NCBI GenBank assembly: GCA_046233135.1
Contig: JBJXHN010000005.1
Span: forward strand, 124,001-188,000
Direction: 5' to 3'
DNA length: 64,000 nucleotides
Origin: JBJXHN01 sp046233135
GTDB lineage: Bacteria > Pseudomonadota > Alphaproteobacteria > Rhodospirillales > Rhodospirillaceae
Positions 13,713 to 22,900 of the stretch are shown here, in pieces. A program made the translations under genes and the position numbers. The first letter of the stretch is position 1, and each line of letters starts with the position of its first letter. The notes under the pieces are model-generated. The model ran no database searches. It saw only the letters and a program-made list of their open reading frames with translations, and had not been told where the DNA came from.

Positions 13713-14230
13713 GCCTGGGATGGGACCGGGACACCGACGGCACGCCCCTGCTGGACTCCGGTGACCGGCGGCGGCTGGCGGCCGTGGTGGCCGGTGTGCT
13801 GGGCGGCCTGGCCGGCGGCCTGGGCCTGTTTCTGGCCCTGGGTCTTGCCGGCGCGGCAGGCTTGACGGTGCTGGGCGGTCCGCTGATGCTGGACAGCTGG
13901 CCCGGCGCCTGGCCCGGGATCCTGGTCGCCGGCGCCGCCGTCATCACCGTGCCGCCGCTGGGGGTCGCCTATGGCTGGACGGTCATGGCCCGGCTGGACG
14001 AGCGCCAGACTTTGCGCATGGAAACCGCCGCCTGGGGACCCTATCTGCTGGGCGCAGCGCTGCCGGGGCTGGCAGCCACGGCCCTGGCGACCATCGCCGC
14101 CATTCTGTGGGCGGTGCCGGCGGAACCATTGCCCACGGCGCTGGCCGGCCTGGGATTTTCCCTGGGCAGCGGCGGCCTGGGGGGCGGCCTGTTCCGCCTT
14201 ATTGCCCGGGGGCCTCGGCCGATGCCCTGA
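13709..14230 (+). CDS. Hypothetical membrane protein (about four helices)
   Basis: A 173-residue protein not recognised as a named family. The first 24 residues are charged; then come hydrophobic Gly/Ala/Leu-rich stretches near residues 25-55 (AAVVAGVLGGLAGGLGLFLA), 65-95, 110-130 and 135-160, probably four membrane helices. The ATG overlaps the DUF123 stop (ATGA), so the two genes are likely one transcript. The last 32 nt overlap the 3' end of the convergent hydrolase gene. Function unknown; no catalytic motif seen. Confidence 0.75.
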   Translation: MSLGWDRDTDGTPLLDSGDRRRLAAVVAGVLGGLAGGLGLFLALGLAGAAGLTVLGGPLMLDSWPGAWPGILVAGAAVITVPPLGVAYGWTVMARLDERQTLRMETAAWGPYLLGAALPGLAATALATIAAILWAVPAEPLPTALAGLGFSLGSGGLGGGLFRLIARGPRPMP

Positions 14231-15347
14231 GCCGCGCTTTCCACAAAGCCACCGGGTCCGGATCATCCCCCCGCTCCTGCGCCGATTCCAGGGTACCGAG
14301 GCGGAACGCGTTGGCGCGACGGTCCGCCCCGGACGGCAGCGGCGCGTCCCGGTCCTTGAGCCAGGCAGCAATGTCATTGAGAACCAGCGGCCCTTCCACA
14401 TCCCGCAGCATCATGTGCCAGCCTTCGGGATACAGGGCAATGCGGTGCTGTGGCCCCTGCACCCGCTTGGCGACAGTGCGGACGGGGCCGGCGGGAATGA
14501 TCTCGTCGTTCAGTCCATAGAGCACCAGGGACGGCCGCTCCAGACTGCCGGCGCGGGAATAGGCCAGGTCCATCAGGTCGGTCAGCCCGGCCAGGGCATC
14601 CACCCGGGTGCCCCGGATCATCAGCCGGTCGGTGCCCAGCCCGCGCAGCATGGACAGATTATCGCTGGGCCAAATTTCCAGATCGCTGCCGGTCAGCTCC
14701 AATCCCGGGGCAACGCGGGAAACCACCCACAGAACGGCGCGGTAGTACCAGGGCATGGTCTTGCGCGCCCACACCGCCGGCGCCACCAGAACGACGGCAG
14801 ACAGGTCGTCCAGCGGTGGCGCGTCCGGGTCGGTGGCTGCGGCGATGGCCACGGCACCGCCCATGCTTTCCCCCATCAGGATCAGGGGCACATCGGGATG
14901 ACGCGCGTGCACGGCGGCAATAACGCTGTGGGCGTCGGCGACAAGGGCATCGGAGCCGGGCCACTCCCCGCGTCCGGGGGACAAGCCGAAACCACGCTGG
15001 TCATAGGCATAAACGCCCAGTCCCCGCGCCGCCAAGGTCGGCCCGGAATCGCGAAAGGCCCCCGCATGATCGTTGAAGCCATGCAGGGCAACGATCACCG
15101 CTTCCGGAGTCTCGTCCGCGGGCAGCCAGGCCCGCAGGGACAGGGGCCGGCCGTCCGCCCCGCGCACGAACGACCCTTGCAGACGCGGCAGGGCCTCTAC
15201 CGTGGGGTCGAAGGGCGCCTCAGCCGTCGTGCAAGCACCCAGCAGCAGGCTCAAGCCCCCGATCAGGCCGAGCAAAACCCCCCGCCATCGACGGGGGGCC
15301 GGTTGGCCTCTGCACACTGACGCCATCAAATCCGAGGCTGCCCTCAC
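14199..15347 (-). CDS. Alpha/beta-hydrolase lipoprotein (monoacylglycerol lipase / lysophospholipase-like)
   Basis: A serine hydrolase probably anchored as a lipoprotein: an RR-containing N region, a hydrophobic stretch (GVLLGLIGGLSLLLGAC) and a lipobox Cys at LLGAC. The fold is seen in ALHGFNDHAGAF (oxyanion region), AYDQRGFGLSPG, the nucleophile elbow GESMGG, a later Asp in LYGLNDEIIP and His in YPEGWHMML, as in monoglyceride lipases. Its natural lipid is not known. GTG 15347 overlaps the ABC ATPase stop (GTGA). ATG 15326 is seven codons in and gives a shorter signal sequence; either may be used. Coupling to the ATPase gene suggests a shared envelope-lipid role (inference). Confidence 0.88.
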   Translation of the reverse strand: MRAASDLMASVCRGQPAPRRWRGVLLGLIGGLSLLLGACTTAEAPFDPTVEALPRLQGSFVRGADGRPLSLRAWLPADETPEAVIVALHGFNDHAGAFRDSGPTLAARGLGVYAYDQRGFGLSPGRGEWPGSDALVADAHSVIAAVHARHPDVPLILMGESMGGAVAIAAATDPDAPPLDDLSAVVLVAPAVWARKTMPWYYRAVLWVVSRVAPGLELTGSDLEIWPSDNLSMLRGLGTDRLMIRGTRVDALAGLTDLMDLAYSRAGSLERPSLVLYGLNDEIIPAGPVRTVAKRVQGPQHRIALYPEGWHMMLRDVEGPLVLNDIAAWLKDRDAPLPSGADRRANAFRLGTLESAQERGDDPDPVALWKARLRASAEAPGQ

Positions 15348-16330
15348 CGGGCCTCGCCAGCGGGGCGCTTGGCCGTGATCTGGAGGAAGATGTCCTCCAG
15401 GTCCGTTTCCTCGGTGGTGAGGTCAGCCACCCGCAGCCCGGCATCGCGCACCGCATCCAGGATGCGGCCCATGGGCATGGTGCTGGGCTGATAGGTCAGA
15501 CAGACCTTGTTCGGACCGCGCAATTCCGCCCCCAGAGTGGCCAGCGACGGCGGCAGGCTGTCCAGATAGTCATCGACGGTGATGCACAGGGACTTGCTGT
15601 CCAGCCGATGCAGCAGAGTCGAGGTCTTTTCGCAGGCGACCAGACTGCCGTTGTTGATGATGGCGATGCGGTCGCACAGGGTTTCGGCTTCTTCCAGATA
15701 GTGGGTGGTCAGCAGGATGGTCACGCCCTGGCGGTTCAACTCCTTGACCATGGCCCACAGGTTCTGCCGCAGTTCGATATCCACCCCGGCGGTCGGTTCG
15801 TCGAGCACCAGGATCGGCGGGCTGTGCACCATGGCCTTGGCCACCAGCAGCCGGCGCCGCATGCCCCCCGACAGGGTCCTGGCGTAGCTGTCGGCCTTGT
15901 CGGCCAGCCCCACCGAATCGAGGATCTCCATGGTGCGGCGTTCGCGCTTGGGCACGCCGTACAGACCGGCCTGGACCTCCAGCATCTCTCGGGGGGTGAA
16001 GAAGGGGTCCAGGTTCAGTTCCTGGGGCACGATGCCGATGGCGCAGCGGGCGTTGCGTTCGTCCGTATCCAGGTCCATGTCCCAGATCCGCACGCTGCCG
16101 GAGGACTTCAGCACCAGCCCGGCCATGATGTTGATCAGGGTGGACTTGCCCGCGCCGTTCGGCCCCAGCAGGGCGAAGAACGAGCCCCGGGGAATGTTGA
16201 GCGAAACGCCGTCCAGCGCCTTCTTGCCGCCGCGATAGACCTTGGACAGGTCGCGGATGGCGATGGCATCGTCCGGTAGCGCGGACTCTGCGGTCGAGGC
16301 GGGGGTGGGAGCAGTGGTCGAGGCGGTCAT
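15344..16330 (-). CDS. ABC-2-type transporter ATP-binding protein
   Basis: A 328-residue ATPase that would power an ABC-2 permease not found beside it. Walker A is GPNGAGKST near residue 55, the Q-loop is IGIVPQE, the signature is LSGGMRRRLLVAKA, Walker B is ILVLDEPTAGVD and the switch His lies in LLTTHYLEEAE. The C-terminal 80 residues (from SLCITVDDYLD) follow the pattern of the YadG/CcmA-like subgroup. The first 20 residues are Ala/Thr/Pro-rich and likely disordered. It is the first gene of a two-gene unit with the hydrolase lipoprotein; the absence of a permease gene next to it is notable. Confidence 0.9.
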   Translation of the reverse strand: MTASTTAPTPASTAESALPDDAIAIRDLSKVYRGGKKALDGVSLNIPRGSFFALLGPNGAGKSTLINIMAGLVLKSSGSVRIWDMDLDTDERNARCAIGIVPQELNLDPFFTPREMLEVQAGLYGVPKRERRTMEILDSVGLADKADSYARTLSGGMRRRLLVAKAMVHSPPILVLDEPTAGVDIELRQNLWAMVKELNRQGVTILLTTHYLEEAETLCDRIAIINNGSLVACEKTSTLLHRLDSKSLCITVDDYLDSLPPSLATLGAELRGPNKVCLTYQPSTMPMGRILDAVRDAGLRVADLTTEETDLEDIFLQITAKRPAGEAR

Positions 16331-16673
16331 GACAGGGTCCTGCGATTTTTCGGCGGCGGTCCGGCGAAGACGGGAAAGCAGCCCCTGTCCCTCCGGATGG
16401 AAGCGGACGGGGCATCGGGGACGTTCGGTCTTGCGGGCCTTGGGGTCGGGGGTGTCCGTGACGTCCTATATGGGGTGCAACAGCGCGGATGGGAGACGAA
16501 AGTTCCGTGGAATAAAACTTCGGCGCCCGAGAAAAATGGACCGTCGGCGGTCGTCTCCGGCCGGACTCCCCGGGCCGAGGGTCCCGGGGTCCGGGTGGTT
16601 TGCCATTGCGCGACGCGCAGTGATGGGTATCATCCGGCCATAATTCAGGTCAAACCGCTTTAGGATTACCGCC
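16331..16673. other. Intergenic region between divergent ABC ATPase and zinc-finger genes
   Basis: A 343-nt GC-rich spacer with the 5' ends of both flanking genes pointing outward. I see no convincing reading frame. The region just before 16674 has AGGATT as the ribosome site and a weak promoter-like pair (TTGCGC 16606-16611, TATCAT 16628-16633, 16-nt spacer) for the zinc-finger gene. Confidence 0.5.
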
Positions 16674-16877
16674 ATGACCCACGCGCCGACGTTCCCGGTG
16701 ACCGAAACCCTGCAGGTGGACACGCTGGATGTGGCGTGCGACGGCGGCGGCGGTGCCCTGGGCCATCCGCTGGTTTACCTCCACATCAAGGCGGACAAGG
16801 GCGCCATCGTATGCCCCTATTGCTCGCGGAAATATGTGGCGACCGAGAAAGCCCTGTCCCACGCCGGGCATCACTGA
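16674..16877 (+). CDS. Zinc-finger domain protein (Zf-CHCC, NDUFS6-like)
   Basis: A 67-residue protein. The core GHPLVYLHIKADKG followed by IVCPYCSRKYV matches the short bacterial zf-CHCC family, related to the mitochondrial complex I subunit NDUFS6. It has a CxxC pair plus an upstream Cys and His (VACDGGGGALGHP) that could complete a zinc site. In alphaproteobacteria such proteins are plausible complex I accessory factors. The start ATG 16674 has AGGATT upstream. polA follows 109 nt later on the same strand. Confidence 0.85.
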   Translation: MTHAPTFPVTETLQVDTLDVACDGGGGALGHPLVYLHIKADKGAIVCPYCSRKYVATEKALSHAGHH

Positions 16878-16986
16878 CGCCGCGCTTCCCCCTTTTGGCC
16901 GGTTCGTTGACGGGTCTTCCGGGACGGGATCCGGACTCCGGGGCCTGTTCCCGGACCGGCCGTCGTAACGCGAAGGATTCCTTTTG

Positions 16987-19815
16987 ATGGACGCGCCGGC
17001 CAAGCGCCTGTTCCTGGTGGACGGCTCGGGATACATCTTCCGGGCCTATCACAGCCTGCCCCCCATGAGCCGCTCCGACGGCACGCCGGTCAACGCCGTC
17101 TACGGCTTCACCACCATGCTGATGAAGCTGCTGGCCGACATGGATGCCGACCATGTGGCGGTAATTTTCGATGCGGCCCGGCGATCCTTCCGCAACGACA
17201 TCTATGAACCCTACAAAGCCCAGCGCCCGCCGGCGCCCGAGGATCTGGTTCCCCAGTTTTCCATCATTCGCGAGGCGGTGCGCGCCTTCAACGTGCCCTG
17301 CATCGAAAAGGACGGATTCGAGGCCGACGACCTGATCGCCACCTACGCCCGCAAGGCCCGTGCCCAGGGCGCGGAGGTGACCATCGTGTCCTCCGACAAG
17401 GATCTGATGCAGCTGGTGGGCGAAGGGATCGGCATGCTCGATCCCATGAAGAACCGCACCATCGGCCCGGCGGAGGTGATGGAAAAGTTCGGCGTTTCCC
17501 CCGACAAGGTGGTGGATGTCCAGGCGCTGGCAGGCGATTCGGTGGATAACGTGCCCGGAGTGCCGGGGATCGGCATCAAGACCGCCGCCCAGCTGATCAC
17601 CGAATACGGCGACCTGGAGACCCTGCTGTCCCGCGCCGGCGAGATCAAGCAGCCCAAGCGCCGCCAGACCCTGACCGAAAACGCCGAGGCCGCGCGGATC
17701 TCCCTGCAACTGGTCACCCTGCGCGACGATGTGCCGGTGGAAGAGGACTGGGCCGACTTCGCCGTCCGCGAGCCGGAGGCCGGAACCCTGGCCGCGTTCA
17801 TGACCGAAAACGGCTTCAAGTCGATTCTTGCCCGCATCAGCGCGGTGACAGACAGCCCCGTCGACGACCCGGTGGCCGATGCCGGCAGTGGGGCTGTCAC
17901 GGCCGAGGATGCCTATACCCTGGTGACCACGGTCGCCGAGCTGGAACAATGGATCGCCGAGGCCCGCAAGGCCGGGGCCTGCGCGATCGATACGGAGACG
18001 AACAGCCTCCAGGCCCGCCATGCGACTCTGGTGGGGGTTTCGCTGGCGGTGACGCCGGGCCGGGCCTGCTACATCCCCTTTGCCCACAAGGCGCCGGAAC
18101 CGGACGAGAAAGCCGGCGGCCTGGACCTGGACGGCACCGGAGAGACCGGAGTGGCCGGGGGAGACGCGGCCGGCCCGCAGAACATCGACGACCGGGATGC
18201 GGCGCTGAAAGCTCTGGGCAGCCTGCTGTCCGATCCCGGGGTGCTGAAGATCGGCCATAACTTCAAGTACGACATGCATGTGTTCGCCGGCGCGGGGCTG
18301 ACGGAGATCGCCCCGATCGACGACACCATGGTGCTGTCCTATGTGCTGGACGGGGCCGCCCATGGTCACGGCATGGACGAACTGGCGGACCTGCACCTGG
18401 GCCGTACCACCGTCAAATACGCCGATGTCTGCGGCACCGGCCGCAATGCCATCACCTTCGATCTGGTGCCGCTGGACAAGGCCCTGGACTACGCCGCCGA
18501 GGACGCGGACGTCACCTTGCGCCTGCACCGCCTGCTGCGGGCGCGGCTGCTGAAAGAGCGGATGGTGCGGGTCTACGAGACCCTGGACCGGCCGATGGTG
18601 CAGATCCTGACCACCATGGAAGGCGAGGGGATTTCCGTAGATTCCCTGCGCCTGAAGGAACTGTCGGGAGAATTCGCCCGGCTGATGGCCGATCTGGAGC
18701 AGGAGATCCACACCCTAGCCGGCCACGCGTTCAATGTGGGTTCGCCGAAGCAGCTGGGAGAAGTGCTGTTCGGCGAAATGGGCCTGCCCGGCGGCCGCAA
18801 GAGCAAGAAGACCGGCGCGTGGTCGACGGACGCCAAGGTGCTGGAAGACTTGGCGGCAGGGGGCCATGACCTGCCGGTGAAGGTGCTGGAGTGGCGGCAG
18901 TATTCCAAGCTGAAAGGCACTTATACGGACGCGCTGGTGAAGGAAATCGATCCGCGCACGGAGCGGGTGCACACCACCTATGGCCTGACGCAAACGACGA
19001 CGGGACGGCTGTCGTCCAACGACCCGAACCTGCAAAACATCCCCATCCGGACCGAGGCCGGCCGCAAGATCCGCGAAGCCTTCGTGGCGCCGTCGGGCAG
19101 CCTGCTGATCAGCGCCGACTATTCGCAGATTGAATTGCGGCTAGTGGCCCATGTGGCGGGAATCGCCGCGCTGCGTCAGGCCTTCGCCGATAGCCAGGAT
19201 ATCCACACCATCACCGCCAGCCAAGTGTTCGGGGTGCCGGTGGAGGGCATGGACCCGATGGTCCGCCGTCAAGCCAAGGCCATCAACTTCGGCATCATCT
19301 ACGGCATCAGCGCCCACGGTCTGGCCCAGCAGCTGGGGGTGTCGCGGGGCGATGCGCAGACCTTCATCGACGCCTATTTCAAGCAGTTCCCGGAGATCAG
19401 GGACTACATGGAAGCGATGAAGGAAAAAGCGCGGATCGACGGGCTGGTGACCACGCCGCTGGGGCGGCGGATCCCGATCCCGGGGATCAAGGACAAGAAC
19501 CCGGCGGTGCGGAATTTCGCGGAGCGACAGGCGATCAACGCGCCAATCCAGGGCGGGGCGGCGGATATCATCAAGCGGGCGATGATCCAGCTGCCTCCGG
19601 CCCTCAAGGCAGCGGGCCTGTCGGGGACGCGGATGCTGCTTCAGGTGCACGACGAACTGGTGTTCGAAGCCCCCGACGCCGAGGTGGAGGCAGCCCGAAC
19701 CCTGGTCCGCCAGGTGATGGAGTCGGCCGTGACCCTGCGCGACGACGCCGGCACGGAAACGGTGCCGCTGGTGGTGGAGACGGGTGCGGCGCGCAGTTGG
19801 GCAGACGCGCACTGA
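16987..19815 (+). CDS. polA: DNA polymerase I
   Basis: A 942-residue three-domain enzyme for gap filling, primer removal and repair. The 5'-3' exonuclease occupies about 1-290 (LFLVDGSGYIFRAYHS, FEADDLIATYA, GDSVDNVPGVPGIG). The 3'-5' exonuclease lies at about 310-500 and keeps the DxE motif (AIDTETNSL), so proofreading is probably functional. The polymerase domain shows motif A (DYSQIELRLVAHV), motif B (RRQAKAINFGIIYG) and motif C (QVHDELVFE). The start ATG 16987 has AAGGA nine bases upstream; the TTG just before it is not needed. Length is typical. It converges on gltB with a hairpin-rich 162-nt spacer. Confidence 0.97.
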   Translation: MDAPAKRLFLVDGSGYIFRAYHSLPPMSRSDGTPVNAVYGFTTMLMKLLADMDADHVAVIFDAARRSFRNDIYEPYKAQRPPAPEDLVPQFSIIREAVRAFNVPCIEKDGFEADDLIATYARKARAQGAEVTIVSSDKDLMQLVGEGIGMLDPMKNRTIGPAEVMEKFGVSPDKVVDVQALAGDSVDNVPGVPGIGIKTAAQLITEYGDLETLLSRAGEIKQPKRRQTLTENAEAARISLQLVTLRDDVPVEEDWADFAVREPEAGTLAAFMTENGFKSILARISAVTDSPVDDPVADAGSGAVTAEDAYTLVTTVAELEQWIAEARKAGACAIDTETNSLQARHATLVGVSLAVTPGRACYIPFAHKAPEPDEKAGGLDLDGTGETGVAGGDAAGPQNIDDRDAALKALGSLLSDPGVLKIGHNFKYDMHVFAGAGLTEIAPIDDTMVLSYVLDGAAHGHGMDELADLHLGRTTVKYADVCGTGRNAITFDLVPLDKALDYAAEDADVTLRLHRLLRARLLKERMVRVYETLDRPMVQILTTMEGEGISVDSLRLKELSGEFARLMADLEQEIHTLAGHAFNVGSPKQLGEVLFGEMGLPGGRKSKKTGAWSTDAKVLEDLAAGGHDLPVKVLEWRQYSKLKGTYTDALVKEIDPRTERVHTTYGLTQTTTGRLSSNDPNLQNIPIRTEAGRKIREAFVAPSGSLLISADYSQIELRLVAHVAGIAALRQAFADSQDIHTITASQVFGVPVEGMDPMVRRQAKAINFGIIYGISAHGLAQQLGVSRGDAQTFIDAYFKQFPEIRDYMEAMKEKARIDGLVTTPLGRRIPIPGIKDKNPAVRNFAERQAINAPIQGGAADIIKRAMIQLPPALKAAGLSGTRMLLQVHDELVFEAPDAEVEAARTLVRQVMESAVTLRDDAGTETVPLVVETGAARSWADAH

Positions 19816-19829
19816 CAATAAAAGGAGTG

Positions 19830-19851
19830 CCGAGGAGCGAACGCTCCTTGG
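19830..19851 (+). terminator. Hairpin after polA (no U tract)
   Basis: A near-perfect 10-bp inverted repeat, CCGAGGAGCG then CGCTCCTTGG around a 2-nt AA, starts 15 nt after the polA stop. No run of T follows, so it is a weak intrinsic terminator or an RNA 3'-end stabiliser. Confidence 0.4.
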
Positions 19852-19923
19852 CCCGGCGGAGCCCCCGTTTGCCGCAAGACGGCAAAATCAACGCCCTGCC
19901 CGCCCCATCTTTCCCATCCAACG

Positions 19924-19949
19924 AAAACAGGGAGCCTTTCGGCCCCCTG
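19924..19949 (-). terminator. Rho-independent terminator of gltB
   Basis: Read on the minus strand, CAGGGGGCC-GAAA-GGCTCCCTG forms a 9-bp stem with a single mismatch and a GNRA-type loop, followed at once by TTTT. It lies about 30-50 nt after the gltB stop codon, the expected position. Confidence 0.75.
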
Positions 19950-19977
19950 CTTCGTTCGACGTTGCGCCAACTGAAAA

Positions 19978-22900
19978 TCAGGCGGTCTTCTTTTCGCCCT
20001 CGGTGACCGGAATGGCCAGCTTGTCGAGCATTTCCTTCGGCACGATCTGCCAGAAGTTCTTCAATTCCCGCTGCCAATCCACCAGCAGCCGCTCGGCGTA
20101 GCGGGACTGGGTTTCGGCCACGTGCTCGCGCACCAGGGCTTCCAGCTCCTCGGCATAGTGCTGCACTTCGATGCGCTGCCAGATCACCGAGTCGGGGTTG
20201 ATCCGCGCCGACAGCGTGTCTTCCGGGTCGTAGACATAGGCCATGCCGCCCGTCATCCCCGCCCCGAAGTTCGCCCCCACTTCGCCCAGGATCACCGCAA
20301 CACCGCCGGTCATGTATTCACACCCGTTGGAGCCGCAGCCCTCGATCACCACCTTGGCGCCGGAGTTGCGCACCGCGAAGCGTTCACCCGCCTGTCCGGC
20401 GGCGAACAGCTGGCCGCTGGTCGCCCCGTACAGCACCGTGTTGCCGATGATGGTGTTCTCGTTGGTCTTCAGCGGGCTCGACACAGCCGGACGGACCACG
20501 ATGGTGCCGCCGGACAGCCCCTTGCCCACATAGTCGTTGGCGTCGCCGAAGACTTCCAGCTTCAGCCCCTGAACCGCAAAGGCCCCCAGGGACTGGCCGG
20601 CAGAACCGCGCAACCGCACCGTGATGTGGCCCGGCTCCAACCCTGTCATGCCGAAGCGGGTGACGATCCGATGGCTCAGCTTGGTGCCCATGGCGCGCAT
20701 GGTGTTGCGCACCGTATAGGTCAGCTGCATCTTCTCGCCGTCTTCCAGGGCGGGCTTGGCATCGGCAATCATTTGCGCGTCCAGGGTTTCGGGGACCTCG
20801 TTGCGGCCCTCGATGGTGCAGATGTGCGAGCCCATGCCGGTGTCCGGCTGAACCAGGATCGGGTTCAGATCCAAGTCGTCCAAGTGCGCCGCCCCACGGC
20901 TGACCTGATGCAGCAGATCGGTGCGGCCGACCACTTCGTTCAGCGAGCGCATGCCCAGGGAAGCGAGGATTTCCTTCACTTCTTCGGCGATGAAGCTGAA
21001 CAGGTTGACCACCTTTTCCGGCGTGCCGGTGAACTTGGCGCGCAGCTCGTCCACCTGGGTGCAGACCCCCACGGGGCAGGTATTGGAATGGCACTGGCGG
21101 ACCATGATGCAGCCCAGCGCCACCAGGCTGGTGGTGCCGATGCCGAATTCCTCGGCGCCCATCATCGCCGCGATCACCACGTCCCGACCGGTCTTGATGC
21201 CGCCGTCCGTGCGCAGAACCACGCGGTGGCGCAGCTTGTTCAGGGTCAGCACCTGATGCACCTCGGCCAGACCCAGTTCGAAGGGCAGGCCGGCATACTT
21301 GATCGAGGTCTGCGGGCTGGCCCCCGTGCCGCCGGAGTGCCCGGAAATCAGGATCACGTCGGCGTTGGCCTTGGCCACCCCCGCCGCAATGGTGCCGATG
21401 CCCGACCGCGAGACCAGCTTCACGCAAACCTTGGCGCGCGGGTTGATCTGCTTCAGGTCATAAATCAGCTGCGCCAGATCCTCGATGGAATAGATATCGT
21501 GGTGCGGCGGCGGGCTGATCAGCATCACGCCCGGGGTCGCATGGCGCAGCTTGGCGATGGCTTCGGTCACCTTGAAACCGGGCAGCTGGCCACCTTCGCC
21601 GGGCTTGGCGCCCTGGGCCACCTTGATTTCGATTTCACGGCACTGGTTCAGGTATTCCGCCGTCACCCCGAAGCGGCCGGACGCCACCTGCTTGATCGCC
21701 GAGTTGGCGTTGTCGCCGTTCGGAGCGGGCTTGTAGCGTTCCCGGACCTCGCCGCCCTCGCCGCTGTCGGACTTGGCGCCGATACGGTTCATGGCGATGT
21801 TCAAGGTGCCATGGGCCTCCGGCGACAGCGCCCCCAGGGACATGCCCGGGGTCACGAACCGGCGGCGGATCGAGGTGATGCTTTCCACCTCTTCGATCGG
21901 CACGGGTTCGCTTTCATGCTTGAAGTCCAGCAAGTCGCGAATGGTGATCGGCGGCAGCTTGCGCAGGCCGGCGGAGTACTTCTTGAAGGTCTGATAGCTG
22001 TCCGTGGCCACCGCATGCTGCAGGGTGTGGATCAGCTGGCCATCGAAGCTATGCGCCTCGCCGGAACGACGGTAGCGGTAGAAGCCGCCCACCGGCAGCA
22101 CCACCGCCGCCGACCCGAAGGCCTTGTCGTGCTGTTTCAGCACCGTCAGCTGAATGCCCGACAGGCCGATGCCCGAGATGCGGCTGGGCAGGGCGGGGAA
22201 GAATTCCGCCACCAGCGCACGGGACAGGCCCACCGCTTCGAAGTTCAGGCCGCCGCGATAGCTGCTGATCACCGAAATGCCCATCTTGGACATGATCTTC
22301 AGCAGGCCGTCGTTGATCGCCTTCTTGAAGCGGCCCATGGCCTTTTCAAGGGTAACGCCCTCGTCGAACAGGCCCCGGCGCAGGCGGTCGGCGATGCTTT
22401 CCTGGGCCAGCCAGGGGTTCACCGTCGTCGCCCCGGCGCCGATCAGCACCGCGAAGTAATGGGTTTCCATCACTTCGCCCGACCGCACGTTCAGCGAGGT
22501 GAAGGTGCGCAGATGCTCGCGGACCAGGTGGGTGTGCACAGCCCCGGTGGCCAGGATCATGGGAATCGCCGCCCGTTCGGCGTTGACGCCGGTGTCGGAC
22601 AGGATGACGTGCTTGCAACCGCCGCGCACCGCCGTTTCCGCTTCCGCCTGGATGCGGTACAGGGCATCGCGCAGCGCATTGGCGCCGGCCTTGATGTCGA
22701 AGGTGCAATCCACCTCGGCGGCGTCCTTGCCCATGCGCTTGCGCATGGCGTCATATTCCGCCGTGGTCAGCACCGGGCTTTCCAGCTGCAGCAGGTCACA
22801 CTGGCTTTCGTCTTCGTCCAGGATGTTGCCCAGGTTGCCCAGGCGCGTCTTCAGGCTCATCACCCGGGTTTCGCGCAAGGGGTCGATGGGCGGGTTGGTC